Source: Armigeres subalbatus
Lineage: Eukaryota; Arthropoda; Insecta; Diptera; Culicidae
Reading direction: 5' to 3'
NCBI RefSeq assembly: GCF_024139115.2
Contig: NC_085140.1
Span: 296,575,293 to 296,639,292 of the forward strand
Length of the DNA stretch: 64,000 bases
A program made the position numbers and the translations under genes. Shown here piece after piece: positions 12,291 to 24,306 of this stretch; within the stretch, counting starts at the first letter, position 1, and each line of letters opens with the position of its first letter. Below the pieces are notes generated by a model. That model did not search any database, was not told the origin of the DNA, and saw nothing but the letters and a program-made list of their open reading frames with translations.

Positions 12291-12621
12291 TAGACGAATC
12301 CAAGTAAAAATAAGAAGAAGACACACGACGGTGTTATCTTGGACAGATCCTACAGCGCAGCATAGGAATATCATCATGATACAGAAAAAGCTCCGAACTG
12401 TATGATAGATACATTTTTGTAAAATTTACAAAAAAATGAGATAAGCTGCCAAATATGTAATTCAGAACTTTTTCCGTATCGTACATCAATCAGATTTTAA
12501 TTACATTTTGTCTAGAATTTATTAAAAGCATTTTAAAATAATCTTCCTTTGCTGCGCTGTAGGATCTGTCAAAGTTAACACCGTTGTGTGTCTTCTTCTT
12601 ATTTTTACTTGGATTCGTCTA
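12291..12621. mobile_element. TA-flanked MITE with ~75-bp TIRs
   Basis: Termini TAGACGAATCCAAGTAAAAA (12291) and its reverse complement ending at 12621; the inverted match runs through AGACACAC and GACAGATCCTACAGCGCAGC for about 75 bp. TA at each end is consistent with a Tc1/mariner-type TA duplication. No coding capacity. Confidence 0.75.
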
Positions 12622-15600
12622 TATGGGAATATGCACATTGCACAACCGTGTATATGGAATAGCTTGATTAAAAATTAGTTATCCTTAGGCTAGAATTATG
12701 CAATTTCAGTGCTTATATAAATTCGTATAAAATGAATAATTTTAATAATTCTATTTATTTTTCTGTACTTGCAGGGATTTCAGCTTTCATCGGTGCTTCA
12801 ACTTGAATAAAGGTAATAAAATATCTCACACAATAATTTGATAAAAAATCAAAGCAAACGAACTTGTTCAAAAAACTACTGCCAATAAGTTTGTCAAAAT
12901 GTAAATCAGTTTGACTTGTCTTTCAAACTAATGAAGGCTTGATGAACTTGTTTATAAAGGAAAAATCACATAAGAAAGCTAATAAGTCTAATTAAGGCGA
13001 AACGTTTGGGCAAACTTTTTTATCTATATGAACCGTTTTGATATTCGATTTCGTTTTGAATATTTATTTGACATGTTTTGTTCCACCGATTATAGGATTT
13101 CTAAAACAAATATAGGTACCCTATTATATACAGCAGTCATGTCTCATCACAACATCAAATAAACAAATTTTATTTCATCACTACCACAAACCACTACCGA
13201 AGCTGCTCCGACTGTTCATGAATTCAACCGACTTTTTGATAATCATACCGAGGAAGAAAACTAAACCCCTTGTAAACATTTCGTTGTTTTGAAATCCGAT
13301 AGCCCGCATAAGATATACAAACATATGCGCATATTCAGCACTTTTTCTGTCTTGATCGTCGTCGTCGCCTCGAGAACTGAATCGATTTATTCTTATTTCG
13401 ATGAAGCCATGATCAATACCCTCTTTGCTCAACATGAGATTTTATACGGCAGCAATGTTTACTGGTTGGCAAAATCAGCCATAACAATTTCAAATATCAG
13501 GGAGAATGGTATACCAAGAACGGATTGGAAAAAGTACTATTTCTGAGAGATGAGACTTTTTTAATCATTTTTGGTGTTATGCTTTTTTAAACAAATTTTA
13601 ATTGTAATTTATGTATTAAAAAAATATTTTTTGTTGTTTATTTTTGTTCTTCTAAATGTTAGAGCTAGAACTATTTAGAATAGTGATTTCTATTAACTAA
13701 TGCTTTTTGCACCATGTGCCTCACCATTGCTGATTCCCAACTTTCTCAACCGATGCGGAATAGATGCATTCCGTGGCAGGCAGGAAAATGCCTACCCGTT
13801 GTTGTTGCTGGCGATTGATCTTCGTTCGATGTACAGCCGCTAAAAAGCGAATGCAAGTGTGAAAAACCATCTTGGGCGCCATCGGCGGTCAGATGGTCAC
13901 CGACGGGGTAATTTGAATAAACAACACTGCCGGCGTCACTTCAACGCAGATTTTGGTTTGCTGTTGACGAGACGGGAAGCCGATACCGGCACGATGCTGA
14001 CGGGCCAAACGGCATAACGAAAACAGCGCACAATGTCAATAAGTTCGATAATGAAATGCAAATAAAAGGAGAACCGTCTGCAGCACGAATCGTCTTCATG
14101 CTAATTTCGAAGGCGAAACTCTAAATGGGCTTCTGTTTTGATGGGTATCGATTAGGCGGAATTGGATGCTGGATGGGTATAGCTGAAATGTTTCCGATTA
14201 CTACCTTTAGTCGCATTTCCGCCATAAAATTGACAAATTCTGTATTCTTATTGTATTCTGTTGTCAGTCGAAGAGCGCTAGGACATAATCTTCATTAATA
14301 ATATTGAAAATGAAAAAGATAGTTTTACTGCATTAAGAGTTCCAAAACCCAGAATGAATATCGACCTATTCGATAACGTGAAAAATGCTATCGCTAACGT
14401 CCTTGTTACCGTCTTCGAGCACCTCCATAAGACGGTAAACACTCAACCTGAACTTAAACTTTTGGGCCATCGATTAAACAACAATTCCTACCGATGACGA
14501 GAGTTCATTGCCGGAACGGAATCAATGATAGGCGTTCAAGCCCGTTCTCTTGGCAGTCAAGGTTGGTTATGTGACTGCGATGCTTTGTCAATGTTTCTCC
14601 TTGGAGGATACTTTTCCATCAACTTGAAAGGAACAGAAGGTATATGGCCTACATCTTGTTGCTATAGCAGGATGGGGAAGCCTCAAATGTGTTTCCAGAA
14701 GGTGGCGTCCTAAATTTCTTTGAATTTTCTGCTACACCTACATAAAAACTGTGTACTCTTTGAAGCTTCAACTTATTAGGGCGGTCCGCTGGAAGTTTCC
14801 TGGCGTTAAGAGATGAACATAACAGGGATTTCAATAATCATTTCTAGCCCTAGCTATCAGCGAAAGTGGATAAACAATTCTAATAAAAACTCTTTTTTGA
14901 ACTACGGAACTTTTCAAATTTAGAATTTCCTGCATTTATCTTCAATCAAATAAATAAGGCAGTCCTATCGTGTCTTAAAAACTAAAATGTGTGATCACTT
15001 ACTTGCTTTATTAAACTTTAAGATAAATATAGGAGCTAGTGAGTTCAGTAGACATTTGACGACATAAGCAATTATTTGACTTAGGAACATACATCAGAGT
15101 TCCACAGAGTTCAAACATAGAATTCTTACAGTGTCCAGTTTGGAAACAAATTTTCCTTTTCATCTTCATTTGTGTGAATTTAAGGTTTCGTCGTGAAAGT
15201 AATCGAATTTCTTAAAAAAACGAATTTCTAATTCAATCAAAATAATAATCACAAAGAATCAAACTGATACACAAAATCTAATATGAAATGTGATATATTT
15301 TGTTCACCCTATTGCATTCTTCTGACTAAATCTAAAACTGAGGCTCTAATATGCCTTCAAAAGCATTCTCGGTAGTCACATCCCATTGGAGAGTGGGCAA
15401 CCAATAAGAATAAATTTAATTAATAATACTGAACGAATTTCTATCATTTCTGGAGCTCCCCCTGGAGAAAGCATAGTGGGAGCGGTAATTTGCTTATGAT
15501 TTCTTCCACTTCTTGACAAATCGATATTCATGAAATGTTGACATTTCGTTACCTAAGTAGGTGTAGGGTAGTCCCACATCTCAAACGCATGAAGGGCAGT

Positions 15601-16859
15601 ATCACCATTCATATTTTTGCTGATGGTCATTTTGAGTAGTATTTATTATGCAATGGACACATTAAAACCCTTCTTTGCTGCTCCCCGGAGAACGAAAAGG
15701 GTTGGGAAAAGAGGATAGCGACAGCGGCAGGAATGTTACTTTACTGATAACGGCCGAAATAAATGATAGCACAACAATGGGTTGGTCTGCGCGTGGAGGA
15801 TGGCCCAAATGGTGTGGCTTAGATCAAGACAGTTCATTAACAAATTCTTTACTGTAATAAAAGGGTTGGTTAATTTGGGTTAGATTATGCAATGTCATGT
15901 TGTAATACAAAAGGTTGAAGTGCTGAGTGTTGTGAAAAATAACCCTCATTCAATGGATTCTTAGCAATCTAAAATAGGGTGCCACACATATTCTCGTGAT
16001 TGTCACGACCAAAAGCTTTTTCGCAGCAAATGAAAATCAATTAAGCAACTTATGGAATTTATTGATCTGCTTCAGAATGATACGGAACGTCGCATTATGA
16101 TCCACATAAGATCTTCCCTCACGGCCTTTGAACAACTCAAATTGTAGAAGATGATGAGAGGCTTGGTAGCCATAGTCGTATCCTTAGTGGGCTAAATATG
16201 CTCGATTTAAGATTTATTAATCATTTCCAACTGCAATGCGAAATGTTATTAATGGTGTGCACTGGTCCTATAGTCTTCGATGGCATTCGCCTTTTTTTCT
16301 GTGGCGTTTTCGGTGTCACGCCGAAAATCATTTTATCTGACGGCGATGGTGGTATGAAACGGTGTGTTGATTGTTTTTTTTGTAAATTTGTGATTATTCG
16401 ACGGACAGAAACACATCCAGAATTTGTGGCGAACCTCGGTCATACTCCGGGTCCCGGGAAACGTCCATTTGCGTGTCGATCAAAAACTGTCGCTGTTACT
16501 AAAATATAACTGAACATGGGGATCACTTTTTCATCTCTTGCACTCATCAATAGGATAATAAATCAGAACAGTGGCGGCTAGAAGACTCATTTCCCGGCAC
16601 CTTTTCTTATCCTTGGATTCAGGAAAGCAAACAACATATACCCCGGGGTCCCGAGATTTTTCGTAGATCCCATCTACGTATAACACAAAAGCGATAATTT
16701 TGTACTGAAAAATAATAAGCCAATCGTGGGATTTAGATGGATTTTGAAACAATGGAATATTTTAAATAGTATATTAATGTTCAAAATAAAATTTATTTTT
16801 GATATCACATTGCAGAGAATTTGCATTTGAAAGATTGCACCAGTGTTCACCAGTGTTGA
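12622..16859. other. gene-free stretch; possible 38-nt exon
   Basis: No recognisable gene in about 4.2 kb. One spot has exon-like borders: a T-rich tract and TTGCAG at 12769-12774, then 38 nt (12775-12812), then a GTAATA donor. This would be a tiny non-coding or linking exon of an unseen gene. Overlapping open frames on both strands at 13181-13546 have no family resemblance. Confidence 0.3.
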
Positions 16860-17869
16860 CTTGACCATGCCTTTAAGATACATAATATGTCCAAATTTCT
16901 CACATCAACTATTTTGGATAAATAATCGGCGTTGCATACCATTCCTTGGCAAAATCTTCTCATCAAACCGACACAGAAATCAAATCTACCTCGAACAAGA
17001 ATCATCAAAAAAAATTCAGGAAGTATTTGTCCGGTCACGAAATATTAGCTTCGACAGTGGCAACCTTCCCACTGAAGGACTGCCTGAAATAAACCACAAG
17101 TTGGCTCAGCAGGAGATGTAGACTGTATCTCAGCCCTTCCACTGAAGAGCCTTCTAATCCGTGCGATAGCGACTGAAGGAGAACATTATTTTTAACTCTT
17201 AGAGCCTTGGAAAAGGCTGTTTGCTTCGACTAAGTGCAAAAAGTAAGAAAACGATCTTTTCAAATAACCGCGAATTTCTAGTGGTGGTATAAAGACTGAA
17301 TGCTCTGCGAGCGAATGCACTTTTCTTTTATACCTTATTTTGAATCTTCTCTGCTTCCCAATTGGTGGGCCAATCAGCTAGTGTCTTGTATCCCGCTTCT
17401 TTGTCAGCCAAAGCGTCATCATCATCAACGCGTTCGAGAAGGGCTTCTTCTTTTTTACGCTTGTTGCTCGCTGCTGGCGTCTATTTCCTAACGGGACTTT
17501 TCGCTAGATACAGGCCAATAAGCCGGGAAAGCGAGCTTAGAATTGCAGTTCAGGTGGGAAGTACGTGTTCTTTTCTGAGACAACATTGTTAGTAGTAAAT
17601 GGAAGGAAACACCCGGACATGGGATTTCGGGTGATAAGATTTAGAATTGGTAACATGGGACGATCATTCAGTCACGTTCGCTTTGTGTGCGGTCAGTATC
17701 AAACAATGTTTATCTACATATTTTTTTATCAATGCCAAAAAATCAAACATTTGATGAAAAATCGATTGATAGTTTATCAATGTTTGAGCTGTTATCGGTG
17801 TTTTCTTTATCCAAATAAGATTATGTGAGAGATTTGGACATCTTATGAATCTTTAAAGGCATGGTCAAG
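16860..17869. mobile_element. 1.0-kb TIR element
   Basis: Termini CTTGACCATGCCTTTAA at 16860 and its inverse ending at 17869; similarity continues inward about 70 bp (ATGTCCAAAT, TCTCACAT, TTTGGATAAA). No transposase frame. No clear target duplication, so the superfamily is not assigned. Confidence 0.6.
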
Positions 17870-19545
17870 CGAAGTCCTTCGTCCACTTCGCGGTTAAATC
17901 AGAAAAATTATCCACTGTTAGTTTTGACGCTATTTATGAAAATCACGCATAAAATTTTATCTCTAGAATATTGGATTTGGCACCCAAGTAAAATTTCTTT
18001 CCCGAAGGGTATTGAAAGCATTGATATTGATCTCTATTATTGGCTCTCTGAAGAACCGTTTGTTTTTTGGACATACATGCTGCATCATGTGGCTTTTCGT
18101 CAGCCTGTCTCGGCTCATCACCGATGCCGGTCGGTCTCGGCTCGACTCTGCTGCTGCTGCCGGTATCTGCTCAGCATTGCTGCTTTGTCGGATCTGTAGG
18201 GTGGACTGCTGCTGTACTGGCTAGGTTTCGGCTGATGATGGTGGCTTCGATGACTTCATTCCCTGCTAAAAGGTGAGTGCTGTTCAATCGATGATGCGGT
18301 TGCTTCGCTTGTCCCGGTCAGAATGAAAGGAAAAAATCGCGTTGCGCTATTTTATGGCTTCTCGGCAGACCCAGCGGCTGCTCATTCGCTGGTGTCTGCA
18401 CCAATCAGAACGTGGTAATGGAATGATGCAAGAATTATGTGGTACCCATATTTATAGGTTCCCTTGATCTCAATGTTTTTCATTGAAAACAGTTTCATGC
18501 CTATTGAAACAAATTTTTCGGGTCTTATCAAGCATGGACATGGAAGGCATACTTGAAATCTGTCGATTGAGGGCTTACCGCAGAAATTCGTCCACTGAGG
18601 CGAACGCTCTTAACGTTTAAAATCTTTCAACACAGCGTAACGCGGTCGATTTGAATATTTTGAAATGACACCCGGTATAGTAAAGAGAGACGTAAGTCCT
18701 ACGTCAAAACCATTCAGTTTTGTACTGGTTTAGTTTATAAAATAGGAACCATGTTAGCTACTGCTCCATGGGTGCATAAAAACCCGCACCGAGGGACCTT
18801 CCGACCACATTATAGGAGGATAACTTGGATTTTAGGTTTAAACACTTAACGCAGTGCTCTCTTACACTACACTTTAAAACACTTTCCAGGACATCGACCA
18901 CGAATGAGCAAGATGAGGATGAAGTACACCGCATCACCAAAGAGGGTTAATACCCCCTGCTCATCCTCACCATCCGAGGGACCTCAAGCCCAGAGTAAAT
19001 CTTCTTCGTTTTCTTGAGGTTCCCAACTAGGCCTAACTTTCCGATGCAGTATTTTGATTGTTGGTCATTTGGCCATATCAAAGCTTGCTGCAAGGCTCAA
19101 AACTGCATCTGTGGGAATTATTCGGATAACTTCTCGGAATTCTGCTGTAGATGCAACCGCGATCAACACGGAATTTCAAGCTGATCACGGATCAAGCTGG
19201 CTATAAAACCTAAAATGACGTACAGAGGATCAAAGTCGACTACGTGAGTAAAACGTGAGTAACGTGAGTAAATTACTAAATTAAACTAATATGACCCTAA
19301 TGTCAAATTGAACTACATATGAATTTGTAATACTATAGCTATTATTAATCGACTATCAATCAACGGGCTCTGATACGATTTCTCTCACAAACCATAGCAA
19401 GGTACACTAAAATCGTAAGTAGACGTTAATTCTATAACAAATCAGACCCTTAATAATAAAAGCGAATTTGTAGCTTGAAGCTAACCCGATTGAAACCGGT
19501 GTTTGCTCCCGAGAATTGGTGTGACATTGCCCCTACCCCAATAAC
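17870..19545. other. stretch without recognised gene
   Basis: A GCTGCTGCTGC-rich segment (18140-18215) and a CCAAT-like CCAATCAGAACG (about 18400) with CATAAAAT upstream on the minus strand give a faintly promoter-like block at 18240-18420, but no coding frame follows. A spaced palindrome GACGTA-N5-TACGTC sits at 18689-18705. Three CGTGAGTAA phrases lie near 19240-19272. Confidence 0.35.
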
Positions 19546-20013
19546 AGGCTTTGAAGTCGATGAATAGATGATGTGTGGGCACGTTGTATTCGCGGCATTT
19601 CTGCGGTACTTGGCGAATAGCGAACACCTGGTCCATGGTGGAGCGTTCGCCCATAAAACCCGCCTGGTAATGCCCCACGAACTCCCTTGTAATTGGTGCT
19701 AGTCGACGGCATAAAATATGGGAGAGTACCTTGTAGGCGGCGTTCAGCAATGTGATTGCGCGGTAGTTGCTACAATCCAGCTTATCGCCCTTTTTGTAGA
19801 TGGAACACACGACCCCTTCGATCCACTCCTGCGGCAAAACTTCCTCCTCCCAAATCTTGGTAATGACCCAGTGCAGCGCTGTAGCCAGTGCCTCACCACC
19901 GTGTTTAAATAGCTCTCCTGGTAGTTGGTCAACCCCAGGGGCTTTGTTGTTTTTCAGCCGGCCAATCTCCTCCTGGATTTCCTGGAGATCCGGAGCCGGT
20001 AGAATTATGTCCT

Positions 20014-20419
20014 ATCGAAATTAATTTATTGGCTTTTTTCGGTGATAATTATACTACTCAAAGCGAAAGGGAGTAGATGAAAGTAATGAAGATACAGATT
20101 CGATTGACACCGCAAGCGAGCGGCAAGTTATTTTGCCTGTCTTGGTACAGTGATCACCACGTCACTATCCAAGCCGTTCCTGGGTGGACGTTAGGCAGAA
20201 TAACAGCGATTTCAACAATGTTTGTTCTCTCATATGGCCCTCTGCTAATCTTCAGTTTCTATTCATTTCACACTTGCCGCTCGCTTGCGGTGTCAATCGA
20301 ATCTGTATCTTCATTACTTTCATCTACTCCCTTTCGCTTTGAGTAGTATAATTATCACCGAAAAAAGCCAATAAATTAATTTCGATAAAGTCACGCGGTG
20401 ATCAAAGCTTTCCTAATTA
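20014..20419. mobile_element. 406-bp palindromic insert with 14-bp duplication
   Basis: Flanked by TAGAATTATGTCCT at 20000-20013 and 20420-20433, a single-copy sequence in the sister LINE at 49.88 kb. Arms of about 111 bp (20015-20127, 20272-20386) are perfect or nearly perfect inverted repeats starting ATCGAAATTAATTTATTGG. A 33-nt tail (20387-20419) lies outside the palindrome. TA flanks the palindrome on both sides, so the simplest reading is a TA-type MITE inside an older small insertion. Confidence 0.8.
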
Positions 20420-21701
20420 TAGAATTATGTCCTGCACGCGTTCTCCCAGGTCCATCACCATACCGCCATCTTCGTCTGCCACATCGCCATTCAGGTGTTC
20501 TTCGTAGTACTGCCGCAACCTTTGGATCACCTCATGCTCGTTCGTAATAAGGTTCCCGTTTACGTCCTTACACATATCAGGTTGTGGCATGTGGCCCTTA
20601 CGTGAACGGTTTAACTTCTCATAGAACTTTCGTGTGTTATTAGCGCGGTACAGTCGCTCCGTCTCTTCACGGCCTCGATCTTCCTGCTGGCGCTTTTTCC
20701 TCCGGAAATGGAGTTTTGCCTGTTCCGCGCCTGTTTATATCGTGCCTCGTTCACCCTCGTGCGGTATTGCAACAATCTCGCCCATGCTGCATTCTTCTCT
20801 TCAACTAACTGCTCACATTCGCCGTCATACCAGCCGTTTCTCTGATCCGGGGGCACCGTGCCAAGTGCAGCGGTTGCGGTGCTACCAATGGCGGATCGAA
20901 TATCGCTCCAGCCATCTTCAAGAGACGTTGCGCCTAGCTGCTCTTCCGTTGGGAGTGCCACTTCCAGCTGCTGCGCGTATTCTTGGGCTAGTCTACCGTC
21001 TTGTAGCCGTCCAATGTTAAGCCGTGGCGTCCGACTTCGACGCGTGTTGTACACTGTCGAGAGCTTTGAGTGCAGGCATACTGCAACGAGGTAGTGGTCG
21101 GATTCAATATTCGCACTGCGGTAAGTGCGGTTACCGTCGGTTAGAACGTGGTCGATTTGGTTTTCCGTTTCTTGGTTAGGTGATTTCCATGTGTCCTTGT
21201 GGATATTCTTCCGGGGGAAGATAGTGCTTCGGACTACCATTCCACGGGAGGCTGCAATATTTATGTATCGTTGGCCGTTGTCATTCGATACGGTATGCAG
21301 ACTATCCGGTCCGATGGGCGATGACCGGTCCATACATTTTCCTTCCTACCTGAGCGTTCATGTCACCGATGACGATTTTGTCGTCCCGCAGTGGGCATCC
21401 ATCGTATGTCTGCTCTAGCTGTGTGTAGATTGCTTCTTTCTCGTTGTCGGGTCTCCCTTCGTGTGGGCAGTGCACGTTGATGATGCTATAGTTGAAGAAA
21501 CGGCCTTTAATCCTCAGCTTGCACATCCTTGCGTTGATTGGCTGCTACCCAATCACACGATGGCGCATCTTACCTAGCACTATGAAGCCGGTTCCCAGCT
21601 CGTTGGTGGTGCCACAGCTTTGGTAGAAGGTAGCCGCTCGATGCCCGCTTTTCCACACTTTCTGTCCTGTCCAGCAGATTTCCTGCAGCGCTACGACGTC
21701 G

Positions 21702-21808
21702 CCCTAGCAGCACACATGTTCCACATTTGTTACTGCAACTTATATGTGACCGAATTCAGTCACAATCAAGTTGCTGCAACCGTTTTTGTCTGACTTGTGC
21801 TGCTCGGG
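21702..21808. mobile_element. 107-bp MITE (CCC-AGCAGCACA family), copy 1
   Basis: Termini CCCTAGCAGCACA and TGTGCTGCTCGGG. It sits in the LINE at a point where the sister copy reads straight through, leaving a CG duplication. The interior has two AAGTTGCTGCAAC-like phrases. Same length as the copy at 22671-22777. Confidence 0.75.
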
Positions 21809-22670
21809 CGAAGTTGCGGGGATGTAATTCCTGTCGCAACCTGCGAAGCCTAGCGACTTGCAGTTCCATGTTCCAAGCTTCCAATCGTGATCTTTTGTTC
21901 GTCGCCTAGGTCGTTGCCGATTGTATCGAGTCGTATTATCTCCTATGTCGTTCGTAATGGTTGTTTTTAAAGGCGGCTTATTGGGCCTGCGCAAACCTCC
22001 TGTCTCGTCGGAGGGCCGTCTTGTAAGGGCTGTTTAGCGTCCCACCTAACACCAGGACTTGAGCTTGTGCGCTTTGAGCGGCACACGGTCGCATTGGCGG
22101 AGCCCACTTTCGGAAACATGTAGCTTTTTATAGAGGTTTAACAGGGCCCTCTGTCAAACCCCACCACATCCTAGGCAGGCGCCACAACTTGCAGATGGCC
22201 TGGGAAGGGATCGTCAAGCCCTAGGACATAGTCCCTGCTGCCCCACTTTTACATCGTATTAGTTTTATTTCCCATCTCATAGATTGCATCGCTTACCAAA
22301 GTGAATCCAGATAACTTATCCTTTGAAACTAAAACGATATCCTATCCCAAGACAATCGTGGAGATGCAGAGGTATACTCGGTCTCTAGTAGCAACGAAAG
22401 TCGGACTATCAATCCTTCCATTCCTTTATGACCGTAAGGACTTGGACGGCGACGTTATTGACTTTAAATATTTGAGCTCCCGAAACGTGTACATTGAGAC
22501 TGGGTAGCTAATTCCAAGCCCCATTCATTGTGTTCTCTGTACAATTTCGCAAGTTCATTCAATCACGGAGTAGCAACTACGAAGTGTGCGGTCATAATGC
22601 TCATGCTCATGCTACTGCTTTCTAGTGAAGCCAAGGCCAGGTGGGAACTTGAGCTGGGGATAAATAAAAA

Positions 22671-22777
22671 CCCAAGCAGCACACTTGTCATAAATAAGTT
22701 GCTGTCACTTATGTACAACCAAATCCAGTCATAAATAAGTTGCTGCAACTAAATTGGTCTAATTTGTGCTACTCGGG
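22671..22777. mobile_element. 107-bp MITE (CCC-AGCAGCACA family), copy 2
   Basis: Termini CCCAAGCAGCACACTTG and GTGCTACTCGGG. Interior ATAAATAAGTTGCTG repeated twice. It aligns end to end with 21702-21808 at the same length (107 bp). Confidence 0.75.
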
Positions 22778-22860
22778 AAGAGGTTGTTCAGAATGCTCAA
22801 TCATGTATCTTCCCAACAAACAATTTAGGCTGAATAAGCTTGTTTTTTAGCTGAAGATTG

Positions 22861-23137
22861 CGCGGCCGGTAATAAAGTTAACCAGTTCAGTGCGTGTTGG
22901 CTCTTGTTTCGGACGGCAGAACGATCGCGCGATGTGCCGAAATTTTGTGTTTTGCATTGCGCGGCCGGTAATAAAGTTAACCAGTTCAGTGCGTGTTGGC
23001 TCTTGTTTCGGACGGCAATACGATCGCGCGATGTGCCGAAATTTTGTGTTTTGCATTGCGCGGCCGGTAAATAATAAAGTTAATTAGTTCAGTGCGTGTT
23101 GGCTCTTGTTTCGGACGGCAGAACGATCGCGCGAAAC
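22861..23137 (+). repeat. 99-bp tandem repeat, ~2.8 copies
   Basis: Unit starts CGCGGCCGGTAATAAAGTTA; starts at 22861, 22960 and 23059 give an exact 99-bp period. Copies differ by only a few bases. Ninety-nine is a multiple of three, so a frame stays open through the copies on both strands. A diverged inverted relative is at 58590-58710. Confidence 0.85.
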
Positions 23138-23143
23138 ATTTGT

Positions 23144-24262
23144 AAAATCCAGGTTATTTTGTCCTCCTTTGGACGGTTCGTAAGTAAATTGATGAATATA
23201 TTTTATTATTTTTTCAGCATATACTGTTATTGATAAACGCTCTATATTGTCGATTAGAGCTTCCTATATTCACCTTACCCACTAACACAAATTTTCCTTC
23301 CTGAGACATCTATGAAGGTAGTATGGGTTCCCTGCATCTTCACTAGTAGATGTTGAACTAACATTCCTTCCCTTCCTTCCGTGATTGTAAGGACGTGGCC
23401 AGGTATACAACTGCTACTGTATAGGAAAAGGTACTAATCCCAAGTACCAATTTGCGACAATATACAGTAGATTGCTCAATTGAGCATTGTATAGCCACCC
23501 ACGATTTGTACAATCACATATGCTATGCTATGCTAATAAGCTTGTTTTTGCTAATAAGCTGAAGAAGCCAATTTTTAGGAAAAAAAATCATAAGGGTTGA
23601 GTACAAGACACGACCGCCCGACGTAAACTACGTGAAACAGTTTGGTGAAATGAAGAATCTAGTGCCATTATCCATGAGTATTACAAAATTACTCTTTGGA
23701 TTTCTTATGTAATTAAAACAAATTTATTGAATTCTCGAGTTTTGTATAATATGAGTTTAGTTTTGTTTGTTTAAATTCAATTCATTGTTCTTTCGAAAAA
23801 TATTCTAAATGAGCTTAACTAAACTTGGGTATTTCTAAATTTCAATTTATCAGGTTTAATTGCACTTTTTACTGTATTTAACCATTAAAACTTTAGAAAT
23901 GAGGATAACTACCGTCAAATCACTGAAGACGCACACATGTTTTTGCAAAGACCACGCGTCAAAGCGCACTCGTGATTTCGCTACTTACGGCATCATTTCG
24001 ATTGAACTGTCTCCATCTCCATCTTTCGATTGATTGTTAATAATCCGCCTTCCCAATAACAAGCTGCAACAAAATCAAATAAGATCTTGAGAAAATTTCA
24101 CCTGGCTGCCACTGATGCCATCCATACGAATTCATATTTGTAGCATCTCCTCCCGGGGCGCACTCGTGATTCTGCTACGGACGGCAATATTATGGCGTCG
24201 CCAAGTGGTTAATTTGCCCTTTGAACAATATTCGCCTCCCCTCTTCCTTTGCATAAGATGGT
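23144..24262. other. stretch without recognised gene
   Basis: AT-rich. GCACTCGTGATT(T/C) occurs twice (23967 and 24159), hinting at a degenerate duplication. CCGACGTAAACTACGTG at about 23618 resembles the spaced GACGTA/TACGTC palindrome found near the histone stem-loops. A purine-rich block on the minus strand (about 24230-24250) lies just 3' of the stem-loop at 24263. Confidence 0.35.
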
Positions 24263-24278
24263 GGCCCTGAGAAGAACC
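24263..24278 (-). promoter_or_regulatory. histone mRNA 3' stem-loop
   Basis: On the minus strand: GGTTCTTCTCAGGGCC followed by ACCA. This fits the replication-dependent histone 3' stem-loop consensus GGYYCTTYTNAGRRCC at every position (6-bp stem, 4-nt loop). A purine-rich stretch (GGAAGAGGGGAGG) follows within about 20 nt, as expected for the histone downstream element that pairs with U7 snRNA. No histone reading frame precedes it; a 1.5-kb transposon starts 29 bp upstream. Confidence 0.7.
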
Positions 24279-24306
24279 GATTGTCTCGTTCAGCAACTCC
24301 GCCGAT

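Larger units (their letters stand above)
19546..22244 (-). pseudogene. RTE-like LINE copy, 3'-truncated and split by two MITEs
   Basis: Minus-strand copy of the same LINE family as 48134-51719. It starts at GGGGCAGCAGGG (22244), keeps the GC-rich leader, the endonuclease blocks YSIINVHCPHEGRPDNEKEA and IVIGDMNAQVG (about 21490-21340), NIESDHYLVAV (about 21100), the linker GWYDGECEQLVEEKNAAWAR (about 20850-20790) and the first RT motifs up to HHLFIDFKA (about 19550). The RT catalytic half and the 3' UTR are missing, which is unusual for a LINE (normally 5'-truncated) and points to later deletion. Frameshifts and stops are frequent. MITEs interrupt it at 20014-20419 and 21702-21808. Confidence 0.85.

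Noticed and set aside
13181..13546. Overlapping open frames on both strands (84 and 85 codons)
   Set aside because: Both are open over the same AT-rich DNA, neither resembles a family and no splice or promoter context was found.
14525..14713. GWLCDCDALSMFLL, reminiscent of a leucine-rich-repeat C-cap
   Set aside because: No leucine-rich repeats upstream in any frame and no second conserved cysteine pair; likely coincidence.
16198..16509. 103-codon plus frame
   Set aside because: Looks hydrophobic by composition only; no signal peptide, domain or exon borders.
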